Positions 26,264 to 34,593 of a DNA stretch of 64,000 nucleotides are shown in pieces; the stretch's first letter is position 1, and each line of letters opens with the position of its first letter. The notes under the pieces are model-generated. The model saw only the letters and a program-made list of their open reading frames with translations, made no database searches and was not told where the DNA came from. A program made the translations under genes and the position numbers. The stretch comes from CBDDKZ01 sp965230415 (GTDB lineage: Bacteria > Bacteroidota > Bacteroidia > Cytophagales > JAAEPT01): NCBI GenBank assembly GCA_965230415.1, contig CBDDKZ010000005.1, forward strand, positions 1,488,001-1,552,000, read 5' to 3'.

Positions 26264-29200
26264 ATGAAAACTAAGCTATTACATCTTATGATGTTGGCGG
26301 CCATTCTAATTCAGGTCTCAACATCCGTTTATTCACAAGGCTGGCTGAGGGAGTATGTCTCCGAAAAGCACAAGCAAAACGATCAGCTAAACTTCTACGA
26401 AATCAAAGCTTGGGCTGCCGAGCATTTCGCAGGGTTAGAGCAGGAAATTTCAGCACTTCAGGCACAGGGTGTTTCTGTGGATGAAGGGTACAGCAAAGCT
26501 GTAGGAAGATTCATAAAATACAAGCGCTGGGAATATTACTGGCAATACCGTGTGAGCAAAGACGGTTCCTTTGCGGGCCCTAGTAAAGCCGCTTTTGAAT
26601 CTTATGAACGCGCTTCGAGAAAAGCAAAAAAAGGAGCATCTGCCCGTCCGGGTGACACCTGGGAAAGCATTTCTTTTACCTCTAATGAAGGAGGATATTG
26701 GGGAATGGGTCGCGCAGAATGCCTGGCAACACACCCAACAGATATCAACACCTTTTATGTAGGATCTGAAGGCGGGGGAATATGGAAAACCACCGATGGC
26801 GGAAATACCTATACTTCCTTAGGTGATCATTTGCCAATTACCCAGGTTAGCAACATTATTGTTGACCCGGTAAACCCTAATAATATCTACATTGTGTTAG
26901 GACCACACGGAGGCTGGTGGAGAAAAAGTATGGGTATCTACAAGTCTACTGATGCTGGAGTATCGTTTAGCCCAACTTCCTTGTCTACAGACTATAACGA
27001 CGGCGAACCTATTGAAGATATGGTCATGAGCCCTACAGACCCGAATACCTTATTAGTAGCCAAAGGTGATGGAATATGGAAAACCACGGATGGTGGTTCA
27101 AACTGGAACCGCGTCTATACAACATATGCAACGGACCTGGCCTTTAAACCTGGATCAGGATCTATCATTTATGCAACTTCATGGGATTACTGGGGAAGTT
27201 CTGAGATTCTGAAGTCGACAAATGGCGGAGATTCTTTCACCGCTATTACCGATTTTAATCAGCAAAAGAATTTCATGAGATTAGCCGTAACACCTGCCGA
27301 TCCAAACATGGTGGCTTATGCTACGCTTTACACTGATGCTTCGGATGTTTACCATAAAGAATTACATGTATCTACTAACGAAGGAGCTAGTTTTACCTTT
27401 AAAACTGACCTGGAGCATGACATGTGGCCCATTTTTATATCACCGAATAATGTAAACATTATGTATAACGGCGGTATAGACGTGGAACGTTCAACAGACG
27501 GTGGTAGCAACTTTTCAAAAATCACTAAATGGAATGGCGACGTAACTATTAACCGCCCGGAAGTACACGCCGATGTACGTAATGTATATGCGAGCCCAAT
27601 TAATAGTAACTTACTTTATTTCTGTAATGACGGTGGTGTCTATACTTACGATGAGTCTACAGAACAATGGGAAGATAAAACGGCAGGTCTTATTATTCAA
27701 CAATATTACCGAGCAGCTTTGTCTGCGCAAAATGCTGAAATAATGATTGCAGGAAGCCAGGATAACGGCGGTACTCGAAGAAGAACAGACGGAACTTGGT
27801 ATAATACCAATGGTGGTGATGCTATGGAACAAGCCATAGACCCTACGGATGATAACATCATGTACACCACTTATACTTTTGGTGAATTACACAGATCCTT
27901 AGATGCCTGGGGTTCGAGTCAGGTAATAAGTAACAACCTTCCGGGTGGAAGACCTGCTTCGGAATGGGTTACACCTTACCAATTAGACCCTAACAACGCT
28001 TCTACGATTATTGCAGGCTATCATGATGTATACCGTTCTACTAATCGCGGTGACAGCTGGACAAAAATTAGCGATAACCTGACTGCAAATGTCAATAATC
28101 ATATTCAGCAGTTGGCAGTCGCTCCGTCGAACTCCAATACAATATACTGCTCTTATGGTCCTAATATTTACAAGACGACTAATTTGGGTACCAATTGGAC
28201 TACCTTCACGCTTCCTACCTCGGAAACAATTTCACGTATCGCTATCGACCCTAACGATGAAAATCACGTTTGGGTAAGCATCGCAGGATGGAACGATGGA
28301 GAGAAAGTGTTTACATCAACAAACGGTGGTCAAAATTGGACGAATATCTCTGGTTCACTGCCAAATATTATCACCAATTGTATTGTATACCAAAATGGAT
28401 CAAATGATGCATTGTATGTAGGTACAGATTTTGGTGTTTACTACAGAGACAATAGCATGTCTGATTGGGAATTGTATAGTGCCGGTCTTCCTAATGTAAT
28501 CGTAAACGACTTAGATATTCAGGATAATGCCCAAATTATTGTTGCTGCTACCTGGGGACGTGGTATTTGGCGAGCACCTTTACAAAATGCCAGTGTGGAT
28601 AATGATAACGACGGCTTCAATGCTTCTGTAGACTGTAACGATAACGACCCTGCGATTAACCCGGGCGCTACTGAAATTCCTGGAAACGGCATTGATGAAG
28701 ATTGTGACGGTGTAGACGGATCTGTCGGCGGTTCGCCTTATCAGGGTACGCCTCAGGTGATTCCCGGTATTGTCGAAGCAGAGTTTTATGATGAAGACGG
28801 CGCCGGTGTGGCTTACTTCGATACCGATCCAGGTAACAACGGTGGCGCTATTCGTAACGATGATGTGGACGTTGAATTTGGATCACAAAACGGGAACGTA
28901 GGTTGGATCGCTCAAGGGGAGTGGTTAAACTACACCGTCAATGTAAGCGAAGCAGGATCTTACACGGTAGAGATCGATGTGGCTTCTATCAACTCAGGTA
29001 CCAACTTCGTGTTGGAGTTAGACGGCATGCCTTTCTCAGGTTCCATCAACGTGCCTAACACCGGTAACTGGCAAACTTACCAGACCGTTTCTGTAAACGG
29101 ACTGCAAATGACGGCCGGTATTCATGTGCTTCGTTTCGTTTCAGGTGCCGATGGCTTCAACGTGGATGAATACAACTTCATCAAAGAAGCAGTATTGGAA

Positions 29201-32179
29201 GATAATGATAACGACGGCTTCACTGCCGATGTCGACTGTGATGACAACAATCCCGCCATCAACCCGGGAGCTACTGAAATATGTGACGGTATCGACAACG
29301 ATTGCGACGGTCAGATTGATGAAGGACTTATTACCAGATTCTACAAAGACGCTGACAATGACTTCTTTGGTAGAGACGATGATTTCGTCGATGCTTGTGA
29401 GGCACCGGCTACCTATGTGAGCCAAAATGGTGACTGCGACGACACCAGGGATATTATCAACCCGGGTGCCGACGAGATTTGTGATCAATTGGACAATAAC
29501 TGCGACGGACAAGTTAACGAAGGATTGAATGAAACTTTCTATGCCGATGCCGATGGCGACAACTTTGGTGATGCCAACAGCCCTACTACCACCTGTTTTG
29601 GGCAGCCACAAGGTACGGTAACCGATAATACCGACTGTGATGATAACAACGCCGCTATCAATCCCAATGCTACTGAAATTGCCAACAACGGTATTGATGA
29701 GGATTGCGACGGAAGCGACCTGGTTGAAATCGTGGACAATGACAACGATGGCTTCGGTGAGGAAGAAGATTGTGATGATAACAATCCGGCCATCAACCCG
29801 GGTGCTACCGAAATTTGTGACGGCATCGACAACGATTGCGACGGTCAGATTGACGAAGGAGTAACAACCAGATTCTACAAAGACGGTGACAACGACTTCT
29901 TTGGTAGAGACGATGATTTCGTCGATGCTTGTGAAGCTCCGGCTACCTATGTGAGCCAAAATGGTGACTGCGACGACACCAGGGATATTATCAACCCGGG
30001 TGCCGACGAGATTTGTGATCAGCTGGACAATAACTGCGACGGACAAGTTAACGAAGGGTTGAATGAAACTTTCTACGCCGATGCCGATGGCGACAACTTC
30101 GGTGATGCTAACAGCCCGACTACCACCTGTTTTGGGCAGCCGCAAGGTACGGTAACCGATAATACCGACTGTAATGATAATGATGCTTCCATCAACCCAG
30201 ACGCTGAAGATATTGCCGGAAACGGTATTGATGAAGACTGTGACGGGCAAGATGCATCGGCTGGCGGTTCACCTTATCAGGGTACGCCTCAGGTGATTCC
30301 CGGTATTGTCGAAGCAGAGTTTTATGATGAAGACGGCGCCGGTGTGGCTTACTTCGATACCGATCCAGGTAACAACGGTGGCGCTATTCGTAACGATGAT
30401 GTAGACGTTGAATTTGGATCACAAAACGGGAACGTAGGTTGGATCGCTCAAGGGGAGTGGTTAAACTACACCGTCAATGTAAGCGAAGCAGGATCTTACA
30501 CGGTAGGGATCGATGTGGCTTCTATCAACTCAGGTACCAACTTCGTGTTGGAGTTAGACGGCATGCCTTTCTCAGGTTCCATCAACGTGCCTAACACCGG
30601 TAACTGGCAAACTTACCAGACCGTTTCTGTAAACGGACTGCAAATGACGGCCGGTATTCATGTGCTTCGTTTCGTTTCAGGTGCCGATGGCTTCAACGTG
30701 GATGAATACAACTTCATCAAAGAAGCAGTATTGGAAGATAATGATAACGACGGCTTCACTGCCGATGTCGACTGTGATGACAACAATCCCGCCATCAACC
30801 CGGGTGCTACTGAAATATGTGACGGTATCGACAACGATTGCGACGGTCAGATTGATGAAGGGCTTATTACCAGATTCTACAAAGACGCTGACAATGACTT
30901 CTTTGGTAGAGACGATGATTTTGTCGATGCTTGTGAGGCACCGGCTACCTATGTGAGCCAAAATGGTGACTGCGACGACACCAGGGATATTATCAACCCG
31001 GGTGCCGACGAGATTTGTGATCAATTGGACAATAACTGCGACGGACAAGTTAACGAAGGATTGAATGAAACTTTCTATGCCGATGCCGATGGCGACAACT
31101 TTGGTGATGCCAACAGCCCTACTACCACCTGTTTTGGGCAGCCACAAGGTACGGTAACCGATAATACCGACTGTGATGATAACAACGCCGCTATCAATCC
31201 CAATGCTACTGAAATTGCCAACAACGGTATTGATGAGGATTGCGACGGAAGCGACCTGGTTGAAATTGTAGACAATGACAACGATGGCTTCGGTGAGGAA
31301 GAAGATTGTGATGATAATAATCCGGCCATCAACCCGGGTGCTACCGAAATTTGTGACGGCATCGACAACAATTGCGACGGTCAGGTAGATGAAGGGGTAC
31401 AGACTCAATTCTGGCACGACGAAGACAGGGACGGATTCGGAACTACTTTAAGTTGGGTGTGGGCCTGTGAAAACCCAAGCAACAACGGTGCACTTGTAGA
31501 GATCTCCGGTGACTGCAACGACGACAACGCTAATATCAATCCGGATGCCGAAGATATTCCGGATAATGGTATCGATGAAGACTGTGACGGACAAGATGCT
31601 ACTGCTAACAATAACTGTGAAGTAGAAGCGGCTAATGGTGAATACACCTTGTCTATTTCAGAAAATGGCAACCAATTAGTAGTCGACTGGGATGGTTTAG
31701 CAGGTATGGGCAACGGCTTTGTTTACATGGATCAATGGGTTGACGGAAACTACCGGGGTTCATTCGGTGCTTCAATCGATTTTGGTCAACGTATCTTTGG
31801 AATTGAAAATGTATCTGCAGGAGCTACTGTGGAGTTCTTCTTCAAGTACGACCGCCCTGGTGGACAGTACATCGGTACAAGAACAGATCATAGTTATACC
31901 ATGGGTGAATGTGCCGGCGTAGCCAAACGCGCCACAGAAAATGCCGCCATTTCCTTCAGCTTAATTCCTAACCCGGCTTTGGATCAAATCAGCATAGCAG
32001 CGAAGGGTACCAATATTCTCAAAGCCACCATTATTGGCAACAGAGGTACCATTGGTAATACGGTTAACGGTACAGGTAAAACACTACAGCTGGATGTTTC
32101 CACACTTCCGGCAGGTTTATACTCCGTACAGCTGGAAACAGCATCCGGTGTTGAATATTTGAAGTTCGTCAAACAATAA
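26264..32179 (+). CDS. giant T9SS cargo: sortilin-like propeller, MopE-type calcium motifs and two CBM6 domains
   Basis: About 1971 residues from the Met at 26264 (MKTKLLHLMMLAAILIQ signal, cleaved near VYSQ); the longer frame from 26204 adds 20 non-signal residues. Residues about 130-800 form a VPS10/sortilin-like or BNR propeller, with repeats such as GGIWKTTDGGNTYTSLG and IYKSTDAGVSF. DNDNDGF...DCDDNNPAINPGATEICDGIDNDC motifs of the MopE type follow; they are Asp/Cys-rich and probably bind calcium. Two nearly identical CBM6-like domains start near residues 840 and 1350 (IVEAEFYDEDGAGVAYFDT; GEWLNYTV). Then come a beta-sandwich and a T9SS type A sorting domain (LIPNPALDQISIAAKG ... GLYSVQLETASGVEYLKFVKQ). 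It is probably a cell-surface glycan-binding or adhesive protein. It is transcribed alone and ends at a strong terminator. Confidence 0.88.
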   Translation: MKTKLLHLMMLAAILIQVSTSVYSQGWLREYVSEKHKQNDQLNFYEIKAWAAEHFAGLEQEISALQAQGVSVDEGYSKAVGRFIKYKRWEYYWQYRVSKDGSFAGPSKAAFESYERASRKAKKGASARPGDTWESISFTSNEGGYWGMGRAECLATHPTDINTFYVGSEGGGIWKTTDGGNTYTSLGDHLPITQVSNIIVDPVNPNNIYIVLGPHGGWWRKSMGIYKSTDAGVSFSPTSLSTDYNDGEPIEDMVMSPTDPNTLLVAKGDGIWKTTDGGSNWNRVYTTYATDLAFKPGSGSIIYATSWDYWGSSEILKSTNGGDSFTAITDFNQQKNFMRLAVTPADPNMVAYATLYTDASDVYHKELHVSTNEGASFTFKTDLEHDMWPIFISPNNVNIMYNGGIDVERSTDGGSNFSKITKWNGDVTINRPEVHADVRNVYASPINSNLLYFCNDGGVYTYDESTEQWEDKTAGLIIQQYYRAALSAQNAEIMIAGSQDNGGTRRRTDGTWYNTNGGDAMEQAIDPTDDNIMYTTYTFGELHRSLDAWGSSQVISNNLPGGRPASEWVTPYQLDPNNASTIIAGYHDVYRSTNRGDSWTKISDNLTANVNNHIQQLAVAPSNSNTIYCSYGPNIYKTTNLGTNWTTFTLPTSETISRIAIDPNDENHVWVSIAGWNDGEKVFTSTNGGQNWTNISGSLPNIITNCIVYQNGSNDALYVGTDFGVYYRDNSMSDWELYSAGLPNVIVNDLDIQDNAQIIVAATWGRGIWRAPLQNASVDNDNDGFNASVDCNDNDPAINPGATEIPGNGIDEDCDGVDGSVGGSPYQGTPQVIPGIVEAEFYDEDGAGVAYFDTDPGNNGGAIRNDDVDVEFGSQNGNVGWIAQGEWLNYTVNVSEAGSYTVEIDVASINSGTNFVLELDGMPFSGSINVPNTGNWQTYQTVSVNGLQMTAGIHVLRFVSGADGFNVDEYNFIKEAVLEDNDNDGFTADVDCDDNNPAINPGATEICDGIDNDCDGQIDEGLITRFYKDADNDFFGRDDDFVDACEAPATYVSQNGDCDDTRDIINPGADEICDQLDNNCDGQVNEGLNETFYADADGDNFGDANSPTTTCFGQPQGTVTDNTDCDDNNAAINPNATEIANNGIDEDCDGSDLVEIVDNDNDGFGEEEDCDDNNPAINPGATEICDGIDNDCDGQIDEGVTTRFYKDGDNDFFGRDDDFVDACEAPATYVSQNGDCDDTRDIINPGADEICDQLDNNCDGQVNEGLNETFYADADGDNFGDANSPTTTCFGQPQGTVTDNTDCNDNDASINPDAEDIAGNGIDEDCDGQDASAGGSPYQGTPQVIPGIVEAEFYDEDGAGVAYFDTDPGNNGGAIRNDDVDVEFGSQNGNVGWIAQGEWLNYTVNVSEAGSYTVGIDVASINSGTNFVLELDGMPFSGSINVPNTGNWQTYQTVSVNGLQMTAGIHVLRFVSGADGFNVDEYNFIKEAVLEDNDNDGFTADVDCDDNNPAINPGATEICDGIDNDCDGQIDEGLITRFYKDADNDFFGRDDDFVDACEAPATYVSQNGDCDDTRDIINPGADEICDQLDNNCDGQVNEGLNETFYADADGDNFGDANSPTTTCFGQPQGTVTDNTDCDDNNAAINPNATEIANNGIDEDCDGSDLVEIVDNDNDGFGEEEDCDDNNPAINPGATEICDGIDNNCDGQVDEGVQTQFWHDEDRDGFGTTLSWVWACENPSNNGALVEISGDCNDDNANINPDAEDIPDNGIDEDCDGQDATANNNCEVEAANGEYTLSISENGNQLVVDWDGLAGMGNGFVYMDQWVDGNYRGSFGASIDFGQRIFGIENVSAGATVEFFFKYDRPGGQYIGTRTDHSYTMGECAGVAKRATENAAISFSLIPNPALDQISIAAKGTNILKATIIGNRGTIGNTVNGTGKTLQLDVSTLPAGLYSVQLETASGVEYLKFVKQ
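28731..31390. repeat. near-identical internal duplication (1536-bp offset) encoding CBM6 plus MopE blocks
   Basis: The segment starting at 28731 (GGSPYQGTPQV in protein) recurs at 30267, offset by 1536 bp or 512 codons. It stays almost identical at DNA level through the CBM6 domain and the following MopE blocks for roughly 1.1 kb. One visible coding change is TVEIDV versus TVGIDV. A shorter block (RFYKD ... NTDC) occurs three times, starting near 29335, 29870 and 30875. The near-identity of synonymous positions indicates recent duplication or gene conversion. Confidence 0.85.
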
Positions 32180-32200
32180 CAGAAGTTTAAAATCCATCAA

Positions 32201-32236
32201 AAAAATCCGGTTCAGTGTTGAACCGGATTTTTTTTT
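32201..32236. terminator. bidirectional intrinsic terminator
   Basis: AAATCCGGTTCA and TGAACCGGATTT form a 12-bp perfect stem with a GTGT loop, A-rich before and T-rich after, so it works on both strands. It ends the giant T9SS gene and the minus-strand gene that stops at 32212. The last codons of that minus-strand gene (KNPVQH-stop) are encoded within the stem. Confidence 0.9.
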
Positions 32237-32808
32237 GCCTGTTTGCGTCTTTTATATGATTTAAGTACAAGTAGAATCAGTGCAGGAAAAGGCACCAATA
32301 GTAACCAAAAATTAAAAGAGGTCTTTTCTGTTTCTACCTTATATACCGGCTTGGTCTTATTGGTTAAGAAAACAACAGGATTTTCGCCATCATCAGAGAA
32401 CGTATGATAGTTGATATGCTCCGAACCTGAATTTAACAGCACGGTGTTTTGAATTTTTTCGAACATCCTGTTTTCAAATGACAACAAGTACCTGACTCTG
32501 TGATGGTGTTCACTTTTCTGCTTCTCCACCTTCTTCAATACAATTTGAAGCCCTTCTGCGTCAGTAAGCACCAGATTATTTCGAAAGTAATCAAAAGTCT
32601 GTTCTTCAAATTTTACTTTGGTCTGATGCGCTGCCAAGTCGCTATAAGTAGACAGCAATTCGTTTCTAAATGTCCAGGGCAACTTTGCTTCTATCTGCAA
32701 TTCTTTGTCCTTTTTAATGACGAAATAAGCTTTGTTAACGTTGTGTGCGTTGATTTTCATTGTGAGAAAAATCAATACAAATACCAACGATAAACCCTTA
32801 TTCTTCAT
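32212..32808 (-). CDS. uncharacterised exported protein with C-terminal membrane anchor
   Basis: 198 residues: signal peptide 1-21 (SLVFVLIFLTMKINAH), an about 140-residue extracytoplasmic domain, one transmembrane helix near residues 165-183 (FWLLLVPFPALILLVL), and a basic cytoplasmic tail (KSYKRRKQAKKN). The layout, and the mature start at a His after the signal, resemble small DUF6702/HupE-companion proteins, but I do not recognise it firmly. It follows the YHYH lipoprotein gene after 8 bp and is probably co-transcribed; its 3' end lies in the shared terminator. Function unknown. Confidence 0.75.
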   Translation of the reverse strand: MKNKGLSLVFVLIFLTMKINAHNVNKAYFVIKKDKELQIEAKLPWTFRNELLSTYSDLAAHQTKVKFEEQTFDYFRNNLVLTDAEGLQIVLKKVEKQKSEHHHRVRYLLSFENRMFEKIQNTVLLNSGSEHINYHTFSDDGENPVVFLTNKTKPVYKVETEKTSFNFWLLLVPFPALILLVLKSYKRRKQAKKNPVQH

Positions 32809-32816
32809 TCAAACTT

Positions 32817-33809
32817 CTATTTTCCTGGTTGTATTAAGAAATCGTCAGACGGTGTTCCTCTTAAGTACCTCGGCACTGCAGGAAACTCATCGGTAATAAT
32901 ATAATAGTAAGTTCCTCCCGGGTACTCCGGTGTAACACCATTACGTCCATTCCCTTCATCTAATGTGCCAAGACCGGAAACATATTCATAATCGTTGGAA
33001 TAAACGCCATCATACGTTCCACAAGGTGCAGTTACACCATCTCCGGGGCGGTCACCAGATTTGAGCTGGTAACTTGATGACATCGCTGTTACCGTAGAAT
33101 TAGCATCGTTGGCATCACTGTATGCATATTTATAATAGATTGGAAAACCATCAGCAGCATATCCTACTAATGTCATTTCGTCACCAGGTGCATTTACAGA
33201 CTGCAGGTATAAAGTAGGACTTCCATGATAGTGGTACTTTCCTGTTGGTTGTACGTGTGCATTATTGCAGTCAAGACCGATATTAATGTTCGTAGCTTCA
33301 AGATTCCATTCCCAATTAACGTCGGGGTCCATGATATCGGTGTGCGGAAAAGGCTCTGCCGCTACAGGGTCTAACTCGACACCATTTAAAAGAACGCCAA
33401 AAGAGTATTCTGGTCCTCCATTGGTACTGCTGGTATTTAACAGTGATGTCCAGCTTGCTGCCTCCTGTGGCTGTAGTGGAACGCGGTAAATTTCATTTTG
33501 TTCACTAATAGTGTTTGGTCCCAGCGAGCCCATTCCATTGCCGTAAGTACCCACTTTATGATTTGGTATGGAGTTAGCTGTAATCACCCGGTCCGGACCG
33601 TTCTGAGTTTCACTAAACTGTGGTGTAAAAGCCAAGGTTTCGTTACACGCTCCCCGCGACTGGTCAATGGTTTGATCGGAAGTACATTCATCACCTCCCC
33701 CATTCGTATTATCATCGGTACTATCGTCCTTTTTACACGAATAAAAAAAGGAAACTGCCACCAAAGAAAAGGCAATTGCCACCTTCTTTCTGTTTTTGAA
33801 TGTTCTCAT
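32817..33809 (-). CDS. YHYH-domain lipoprotein
   Basis: 330 residues. The N-terminus (VAIAFSLVAVSFFYSCKKDDS) has a signal peptide with lipobox FYSC, then an acidic Asp/Gly linker typical of Bacteroidota surface lipoproteins. The family hallmark YHYHG is present (TGKYHYHGSPTLY), followed by GYAADGFPIYYKYAY, SYQLKSGDRPGDG and a terminal GTYYYIITDEFPAVPRYLRG, all characteristic of YHYH proteins. The family's biochemical role is not established; the His/Tyr cluster suggests metal or ligand binding. It is the first gene of a two-gene unit with the membrane-anchored protein at 32212. Confidence 0.88.
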   Translation of the reverse strand: MRTFKNRKKVAIAFSLVAVSFFYSCKKDDSTDDNTNGGGDECTSDQTIDQSRGACNETLAFTPQFSETQNGPDRVITANSIPNHKVGTYGNGMGSLGPNTISEQNEIYRVPLQPQEAASWTSLLNTSSTNGGPEYSFGVLLNGVELDPVAAEPFPHTDIMDPDVNWEWNLEATNINIGLDCNNAHVQPTGKYHYHGSPTLYLQSVNAPGDEMTLVGYAADGFPIYYKYAYSDANDANSTVTAMSSSYQLKSGDRPGDGVTAPCGTYDGVYSNDYEYVSGLGTLDEGNGRNGVTPEYPGGTYYYIITDEFPAVPRYLRGTPSDDFLIQPGK

Positions 33810-33879
33810 AGCTATTCAATTATTTGCCTAGTACTTACGACAGGTAACACTTTTAGTTGTGTGATTTGCGAGCCAAGGT

Positions 33880-34542
33880 TTAATTCAAGGCACTTTTCAA
33901 ATAGTCATTCAGCGGGTTTATCTGCTTAAAATAATTGAATAGTATTTTGTCCAGATCGGGTTTATCGATGTACTCAGCCAGATTCAGGCGTGCCATAGCA
34001 TAAAACTGTTTGTTCAGTACAAAAGGAAATGCGTTAATATCAACATCAAATCCTTTTGGAGCCCTTTTCAGACGTTCTCCTAACAGGTTTGCGAAGTGGC
34101 TGACAAAGGGTTCTGCGCTTATTATCTCCAGGAACTCTTCTTGATTAGCAACAAGATACGCTCTGATCTTTTGAAGTCGTTCTGTGCTCACGCCAAACAT
34201 TCCACCTCCAACATGTATTTCATTGGCATCGATTCCCAAATAAAAACCCGGCAATTCAGACTTCCTGCCACCAGCTGCCAGCCCTGCCTTCATTATAACA
34301 TTATATGGTGTCTTATCCTTTGAAAAGCGTACATCTCTGTTGATCCGAAAAAGTGTATCTTTAGCCTGTACAATGATGTCCTTATCTAACTCCTGAATTT
34401 GTGGAATCAACGTATCTATCAGCTGCGTAAAAGGTTTTTTAACGTGCTGTTCGTAGCGTTTTTTATTGGCCTGAAACCATTCGCGCTCATTATTCTGAGC
34501 CAAATCACTGAAAAATTGACTGTATGCTGCCGTTATCATCAT
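33880..34542 (-). CDS. DUF2461 family protein
   Basis: 220 residues, no signal peptide, cytoplasmic. The sequence AQNNEREWFQANKKRYE, RFSKDKTPYNVIMKAG, GFYLGIDANEIHVGGGMF and the C-terminal helical part match the DUF2461 family along their full length. No reaction is known for the family. A start at Met2 (34539) is equally possible. It stands between the YHYH gene (start 33809) and the GH3 gene (stop 34594) in the same orientation, with gaps of about 50-70 bp and no clear operon signal. Confidence 0.85.
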   Translation of the reverse strand: MMITAAYSQFFSDLAQNNEREWFQANKKRYEQHVKKPFTQLIDTLIPQIQELDKDIIVQAKDTLFRINRDVRFSKDKTPYNVIMKAGLAAGGRKSELPGFYLGIDANEIHVGGGMFGVSTERLQKIRAYLVANQEEFLEIISAEPFVSHFANLLGERLKRAPKGFDVDINAFPFVLNKQFYAMARLNLAEYIDKPDLDKILFNYFKQINPLNDYLKSALN

Positions 34543-34593
34543 TTTTTATCATAGAACGTTTGAAGGAACAGAAAAGAGGACATCGTATTCCAT

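Noticed and set aside
29141..30250. Long antisense ORFs (up to 369 codons) on the minus strand inside the MopE/CBM6 gene
   Set aside because: They mirror the duplicated coding repeats, have low-complexity Val/Ile-rich translations, no start-site signal, and repeat with the same 1536-bp offset. They are shadows of the real gene.
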